Origin: Mikania micrantha
Lineage: Eukaryota; Streptophyta; Magnoliopsida; Asterales; Asteraceae
DNA length: 64,000 nt
Reading direction: 5' to 3'
Assembly: GCA_009363875.1 (NCBI GenBank)
Contig: CM018690.1
Location: 19,299,692-19,363,691, forward strand
Shown here: piece after piece, positions 59,214 through 64,000 of the stretch
Position numbering within the stretch: the stretch's first letter is position 1
Layout: every line of letters starts with the position of its first letter
Translations under genes and position numbers: made by a program
The notes under the pieces: model-generated
The model's input: only the letters and a program-made list of their open reading frames with translations
What the model was told of the DNA's origin: nothing
Database searches by the model: none

Positions 59214-60557
59214 TCATGGTGGTTTATATGAGGCGTCAAATACAAACTCCTCTAAACGAGGCATGTGTTGATCATTCCACTTCCAACCTCGGTTCCTAAT
59301 TGCTTCCAACCTTGCTAATTCTGCCTCATCCTTCATGTTGGAGAACTTAGTCGTATTCACCTCAAATTGTCTCTTCTTAGATTTGGTTACATTCTTTAGT
59401 GCCTTCTTCTTTGGCTTGGCTGAACTCTTTGAATTTCTCATCTTGTACCACCACGGAGATTTCATCACTTTATCCTTCACGACCTTCTCATATTTAGACC
59501 TGTCAATCATAGCAACACCTTCTTTTGGGCCATCCTCGCGTGTTGGCGAATGACACTCGTTAGTAACAGTAGACCATGAACAAGTATTTTCAATGGAATA
59601 ATAAATAGAATGTGAAAAGAAATCAAGAGTACACTTACGGCTTCCGTAGGTCATGTTAATTGTACCATTCCTGCAATCTATGCGAGCACGTGCAGTGGTC
59701 AAGAACGGTCTACCAAGTATCACTCTCACCTTTTCCTCCTCTATGGATGGCTTAAAATCCATTACTATAAAATCTTCTGGGTAATAGAAATCACCCACCT
59801 TGACAGTCAATCCTTTCAAAACTCCTCGGGGTCTTTCTCGGGAATAATCAACTAACGCCGTAGAAGCGTTAACCTGATGTAACGGACCCAAATCATACAT
59901 GTCATACACATACCCCGGTAGAATACTCACTATAGATCCACAATCCACTTGAGCATTATTTGTCTTTAAATCCCCAATTTGGATTGGGATAAGCGGTTCT
60001 GCCAACTCAATATCATTCTCTATCCTAACATCTTCATCCAAACTTGTTGCACCAACGGTCATATTCTTCTCAGACTCTGAAGCATCATCATCAACCATTA
60101 CCTGCAGTTCCACATGCTTACTGACTTGTTCGGTTAGTAATTCGCCAAGCTGGAGTATACTGTCATGCGTCCTTTGTTGCCTCTCAAACATTTGACTTAA
60201 ATTCTTCACATCATTACGAAGGGCGTTGATTGCATCCACTATCAAAGTTACATCATTGGGAGCATCTCGAGTAAAACCGGATGAGTCATATTTATTGGCA
60301 TATCCTTGAAAATCATTGTAACCCTTATCATTGTATTCTTCCATGACATCAGAATTTGAGTTATAACGGTGTCCGCCTCGGTTTTCTTCAAATTGAGGAT
60401 ACATGGCCTTTTTGTGGGATTTATAATAGTTTTGATGTCCTTGGTGGCCGTTATCCGATTGGTAGTACACTTGTTCACCACGTGGACATTCCTTAGCCCA
60501 ATGATCGTAGCCTCCGCAACATGAACATGGCTCAACATCATAATTCTGTTCCATCAT
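59214..60557 (-). CDS. Gag zinc-knuckle plus aspartic protease ORF, copy 2
   Basis: 447 residues, with the same domain order as copy 1 and an intact frame. I count seven residue differences from copy 1: positions 151, 152, 179, 288, 347, 405 and 431. The knuckle (11-24), Asp205 and ILGRPFL (280-286) are unchanged. Position 288 (Ile in copy 1, Thr here) is just after the conserved protease motif. It lies in the unit next to the element's 5' LTR, so it would be the first ORF on a full-length transcript. Confidence 0.85.
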   Translation of the reverse strand: MMEQNYDVEPCSCCGGYDHWAKECPRGEQVYYQSDNGHQGHQNYYKSHKKAMYPQFEENRGGHRYNSNSDVMEEYNDKGYNDFQGYANKYDSSGFTRDAPNDVTLIVDAINALRNDVKNLSQMFERQQRTHDSILQLGELLTEQVSKHVELQVMVDDDASESEKNMTVGATSLDEDVRIENDIELAEPLIPIQIGDLKTNNAQVDCGSIVSILPGYVYDMYDLGPLHQVNASTALVDYSRERPRGVLKGLTVKVGDFYYPEDFIVMDFKPSIEEEKVRVILGRPFLTTARARIDCRNGTINMTYGSRKCTLDFFSHSIYYSIENTCSWSTVTNECHSPTREDGPKEGVAMIDRSKYEKVVKDKVMKSPWWYKMRNSKSSAKPKKKALKNVTKSKKRQFEVNTTKFSNMKDEAELARLEAIRNRGWKWNDQHMPRLEEFVFDASYKPP

Positions 60558-60718
60558 TCCTGCACAAGTAACAAACTGACAGTAGCACTGAACAAATCAA
60601 AAATAAAAGAAAACGTAACTAGAAGGAAAAAAAACAAATATATATTTTTTTAAGGTTTTTTTTAAGCAAAATGAAAAATACAAAGAAAACTAAACTAATT
60701 AGCACTAAGAGCACGACT

Positions 60719-60735
60719 CCCCGGCAACGACGCCA
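60719..60735 (-). promoter_or_regulatory. Primer binding site, tRNA-Asp type, copy 2
   Basis: Same sequence as at 56516-56532, placed three bases after the outer 5' LTR. This is the site expected to prime reverse transcription of the full element. Confidence 0.8.
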
Positions 60736-60738
60736 TTT

Positions 60739-61955
60739 TGATGACCTGTCGTTGGGGTCATGCAAAAACCTAATTAACCTAGGTAGCTAGGGTAAGTCAG
60801 GTATCATATCTACTGAGGAGTCTGTGGTTAATGCTAATTATTAATTGTTTGTAAACTTTAAAATGGATTTAAGAAATTACTAGAAACAAACTAACACAAA
60901 CGATTGCTTTAAGGTTATAAAAATAATGAGAAGAAACGTGTTCACTCCAGGATTCTGACTCTGCAATTTACTAATAACCTAGCTCATGTTCTTTTGGATG
61001 CTATTGGTTAAACGATAATAATATTACCAGTTACTTATGCAAATCACAATCAAATATCAATTTATCAAAAAGATATAAATATAACATGCACAAATAATTA
61101 TTTAACCAACAAAAGCATAATTGGATTTAAACGCAAATATGTCTCTGTCTGTCACACAGGACTCGTCTGTCACACGAGTTATAAATGCGCAAGTAATACT
61201 GTCTGTCACACGGTTACAAATCCAAACTCAATAGAATAAGAAACCAAATCAAAAGTGTTTTACAGAATCGTTCACCCGAAGTGATCACGAGAGAAACTAG
61301 CCTGACATGATGAGTTAGAGCCTTCTTTTCTTCTCCAAAAATTCGTCCATGGTGGTCTCCCCCTCTCCGTTTTTTTTTCACAAGACAACCCTAAAAGGGT
61401 TTTTATTCTATTCGTCAGTCCCCCAAAAAATTGCTATCCTCCTTGATGAATATCCAATTCATCTCTTTTTGTGTTATTCTTTCTTTGGGCCGTTTTCTTT
61501 ATTTTCTTGTTGTCATCCATGGGTTTCGTTGGTCCAGCCCCATATAAATTAAGTGTAGCCCAAGTTGCAATCCAGTAATTTGATTTTACATTCTTGAATT
61601 AATTTCCCACACAGCTTATTGCCCAACGTGAAGTCACCAACCAGAATAGCCCCACTTCATTCCCTTTCAAATAATTGCAATTGCCTACAAAATCAATTCA
61701 AGTATTTTATGTAGATGCCAACGTTAATTTTAATTAGTTTACAATCACACTTTATTTCCTTCATGTATAACATCAACATTTATCTTCAAAGACAAATCCA
61801 ATTGATTTTTAAAGACAAAATATTTATTATTTAGCTTGTTGTTTCTTTGAATCGAAAAAAATATAAAAACCAATAAATTGAATATTCTGAAGTAGTATCG
61901 GTGCATTTACTAAAGAATTAATATGCAAAAACTTATACCTAAAAAGCACCGATCA
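60739..61955 (-). repeat. LTR copy 3 (5' LTR in element orientation)
   Basis: 1217 bp. It has private differences from the other two, such as CTCACAAGAC-type changes near 61379 (CACAAGACAACC for CAAGAGACAACC), ACTGTCTGTC near 61199 and GGTCCAGCC near 61533. The element promoter should lie here, with the CTGTCACAC words and TATA-like site near 61180. Confidence 0.92.
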
Positions 61956-62690
61956 CAGGCCGGGAAAGCCGGGGTGCGACATTCCAAGTCTTCCGAATTC
62001 ATCCAAGTTCATAGGATCATCATCCGAATCAAGAATAAACAAGTGTTAATGACAATGAGTGACTAATTTTTCTTTTGTAATTGCTTCCTGGCAATTAGGT
62101 TAGTGGATGAATTTTGATTTAATATATAAACTTAGGTTTTGGTTTGTTTTCGTTTTGATAACTCAAATTCAATTGTTATTTGGTTGATTTAAACGATCGA
62201 TTTATTTATGTTTAAGTATATGTGCTTTGCTATTAGTGATTCGGTTTCCTTGCATCGTTTTCTCATTGGTATTTGTATATATTGCTTTGCATATCTAAAT
62301 TGGTAATTGTGTGAACGAGCAAATCTTAAATGTTTGTTCCATTTTTGTCACTTTGACCAAACCAATTAACAAAATCATATCTATGTGATTTCAACTAAGT
62401 TCGGTTAAAATCATTATGAATCTATTAGACTAAACCCGGAAGTGATTACCTTTTTATTAATTGTTTTTAAAATTAGAAATTATAATCGTTGCTTTGAACG
62501 TTTTCTAAATTCAATTCCATTCTAAGTTTACGTTTTTCTTCGTTTAATCAAGTGATTAAATAAAGATTTGCACTTTCCAAAGATTCCCTGAGGAGACGAC
62601 CTTACTTAACCTTACTATAGTCATAGGTAGGCATGTAGCTAAGTCCCTTGATTTTACATTATTTTTGATTGACCTACGACACCTCGATCA

Positions 62691-63002
62691 GGGATGCACT
62701 AAAAATCAGATATGTTGGAGTATTTATGGATAAATGAGATACCAATTAGACATGTTGGAGTACGATCATTACCACATCTATGTCAATTTTTTGAAATTAA
62801 TTTGTTGGTTCATCTGTTATTGATCAAAATCTGGTCAACGTTTTTTTTTTTGTATTGGGTATAGGCTGTCTTTTCTTTTTGGGATTTTTAACAACTAATT
62901 TGGAGTACTTATGGATAACTGAGATACCGATAAATTGTAATGTCTTATATCCTACTACTAAAATGCTGCTAGAATGTAATGTTTTTGCCTATCTATAAGA
63001 CC
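62691..63002. other. Short spacer, nothing recognised
   Basis: A diverged direct repeat (ATGTTGGAGTA...GGATAAATGAGATACC) occurs twice between 62710 and 62770 and again near 62900. No gene. Confidence 0.45.
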
Positions 63003-63211
63003 ATGTGTAGTGGTCACCCCACTGAAATTCTTTCCCACTGAAAATTTTCTGTTACGCCATCATCTCATTGAAAATCTTAAAACCTCATAGTGGTCATCCT
63101 ACTAAAAAACATTCCCTACTGTGTCACATCATCACCCCATTTTTTTAAAACCAACCAATGGGTGAAGAGAAAGCCACACAAGGCGCGAGATCCGTGAGGG
63201 CATCAAAATGG
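63003..63211. mobile_element. MITE fragment, Harbinger-like left end
   Basis: GACCATGTGTAGTGGTCACC after TAA, and words such as CATAGTGGTCATCCTACT, resemble the MITE at 28269 in style. The matching right end was not found, perhaps because a hAT-like element interrupts it. Confidence 0.35.
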
Positions 63212-63416
63212 AGGCTGCCGGGTTCCGGTCAATAAAGTCAACAACTGGTTCCGGTTCTTGGCCGGTTCCGGTTGGGGTTTGGCTGGGTGAAGGTGGAACT
63301 TGTTCCGCTTTTTTCAATTCCAGTTCCGATTTCTATGAGAATTCAGAACCGCACGTACCCACCGGTTCGGTTACAGCCGGTTTTGGTTCCAAAACCATGT
63401 TTTTTGCCCACCTCTA
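63205..63416. mobile_element. hAT-like MITE relic
   Basis: The right end complement reads TAGAGGTGGGCAAAAAACAT, a classic plant hAT terminal repeat. The interior is full of GGTTCCGG words and their complements. The left end is diverged (GGGCATCAAAATGG) and the 8-bp flanks match only approximately. Confidence 0.45.
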
Positions 63417-63670
63417 GCCGAGATATAGGGGCGGTGTGCCCGCTCACCTCTGCCAAGCTTCTTCTCCCCACCTGTCTAGCAGGTTACCTATTAAACACAA
63501 TCTAATGTTTACTTAAAAAGGACTTAACCACATGTTATTTTTTTTAACAGCCATAATGTCAAAAGATATAACACTTTTCTTTCTTTATCAAATATTTGTT
63601 GTGAAGTTGTTCTAACTTACTTTGTTTGTTGTGATTCTTATTGTTGCATGTTAATAAATGAGCTGGTGTC

Positions 63671-64000
63671 TGTTATGAAATTTGGGCTTGTAGCTGGGCT
63701 TTGTAGCAGCAGCAGTGGGCTTGGAATGCTAGGAGTTGGGCGGTGGCTTGGCTTTTGGTGGATGTTAGCTATATATAAAAGAAGAGAGAAAGTGAGAGAG
63801 AGTTAAGAAGTCTTATGTTTTACTTCTCTCTCACTTGAAGCCGTCTGTTGCTCTCTCTCACATTTCTGTTTTTAGGGTTTTATTCTTAAATAGATCTGAG
63901 AGTTCTTCTTCTTAATTTCGGTTAGATCTGATGATCAAAGTGATGATACATATAAGATCAAGAGAAGAAAGTTGAGTGCGAGAGTTGTTTTGTTCTTGAA
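63671..64000 (+). mobile_element. Probable 5' part of an LTR or a promoter, cut by window end
   Basis: A TGTTATGAAATTTGGGCTTG start is followed about 100 bases later by a good TATA box (GCTATATATAAAAG, near 63769) and then CT-rich leader sequence with TTTTAGGGTTTTATTC. This is the layout of a Copia-type LTR. A host-gene promoter is the alternative. The window ends before a 3' boundary could be seen. Confidence 0.4.

Larger units (their letters stand above)
52348..61955 (-). mobile_element. Three-LTR non-autonomous retrotransposon, perfect TSD
   Basis: The order is LTR (52348-53565), internal (53566-56535), LTR (56536-57754), internal (57755-60738), LTR (60739-61955). CAGGC flanks the whole unit at 52343-52347 and 61956-61960. 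The three LTRs and two internal regions are nearly identical, with only scattered differences, so the structure is young. Coding direction and primer sites show transcription on the minus strand. Each internal region encodes one 447-residue gag-knuckle/protease ORF and no reverse transcriptase, RNase H or integrase. The primer site fits tRNA-Asp, as used by the Athila group. Confidence 0.92.
46801..61981 (+). mobile_element. Long LTR (2.8 kb) interrupted by two later insertions
   Basis: Pieces are 46801-48674, 51408-52347 and 61961-61981, about 2835 bp in total. It begins TGTGACACCCGACAATTTCA and ends GCCGGGGTGCGACA. The flanks TTCTA (46796-46800) and TTCCA (61982-61986) look like a 5-bp TSD with one mutation. 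The third piece is only 21 bp, but its junctions are fixed by the CAGGC duplication of the inserted element. Sequence order matches the nested copy at 48675-51402 throughout. Confidence 0.82.
46269..62690 (+). mobile_element. Athila-like LTR split by nested insertions
   Basis: The left half (46269-46800) starts TGTGGGAATTGATCACGTAG and holds a TATA-like CCATATATAAACCC near 46712. The right half (61982-62690) ends in AGGAGACGACCTTACTTAAC...GACACCTCGATCA, the style of Athila-group LTR 3' ends. Together they make about 1.24 kb. The halves are joined by removing the inserted LTR with its TSD. No TSD was found for this outer LTR and no internal region follows, so it is a solo or fragmentary LTR. 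The family is assigned from memory of sequence style. Confidence 0.6.

Overview
This is plant nuclear DNA, and it is mostly transposable elements. It is AT-rich, with one intron-containing host gene. The TE families (Ty3-type LTRs of 2.3-2.8 kb, Athila-like LTRs, FAR1/MULE and hAT remnants, Helitrons, tRNA-derived SINEs) point to an angiosperm. The look of the LTR families suggests a composite (Asteraceae), but that is an impression, not a proof. No bacterial, viral or CRISPR features were seen.

The only intact host gene is a four-exon xyloglucan endotransglucosylase/hydrolase (XTH6/XTH7-like) on the minus strand at 20971-22313. All splice sites are GT-AG, and a TATA box and a polyadenylation signal are visible.

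Left part (1-20 kb). A 2.36-kb solo LTR (2547-4907) has a perfect 5-bp target-site duplication (TSD). A complete 4.9-kb Mutator-like element (7013-11922) has a perfect 8-bp TSD and carries a broken FAR1/MULE transposase with an OTU domain. It also holds a broken Athila ORF1-like gene, bounded by arrays of a short GC-rich word. Next come a foldback Mutator MITE (10-bp TSD), a SINE (17-bp TSD), a Helitron with five diverged copies of its own 3' hairpin, and a Harbinger MITE (TAA TSD).

Middle (22-46 kb). AT-rich sequence holds small elements: a short Helitron, a Harbinger MITE with a nested insertion, two Helitron 3' ends associated with gene-like fragments, a TRIM, a 291-bp solo LTR, a hAT MITE inserted in a dead hAT relic, and a 2.3-kb solo LTR.

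Right part (46.2-62.7 kb). This is a nest of retrotransposons resolved by TSDs. An Athila-like LTR is split by a 2.8-kb LTR. That LTR is split twice: by a second solo LTR of its own family, and by a young 9.6-kb element with the unusual structure LTR-internal-LTR-internal-LTR. Each internal region is only about 3 kb and encodes one intact 447-residue gag-knuckle plus aspartic-protease ORF. There is no room for reverse transcriptase or integrase, so the element is non-autonomous. The window ends in TE relics and the start of a promoter-bearing, LTR-like sequence.

The most interesting cross-cutting signal is that several unrelated elements each carry, next to the presumed promoter, a cluster of a short, usually CG-rich reiterated word. 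Most of these words are built around GTAC, and each element has its own.
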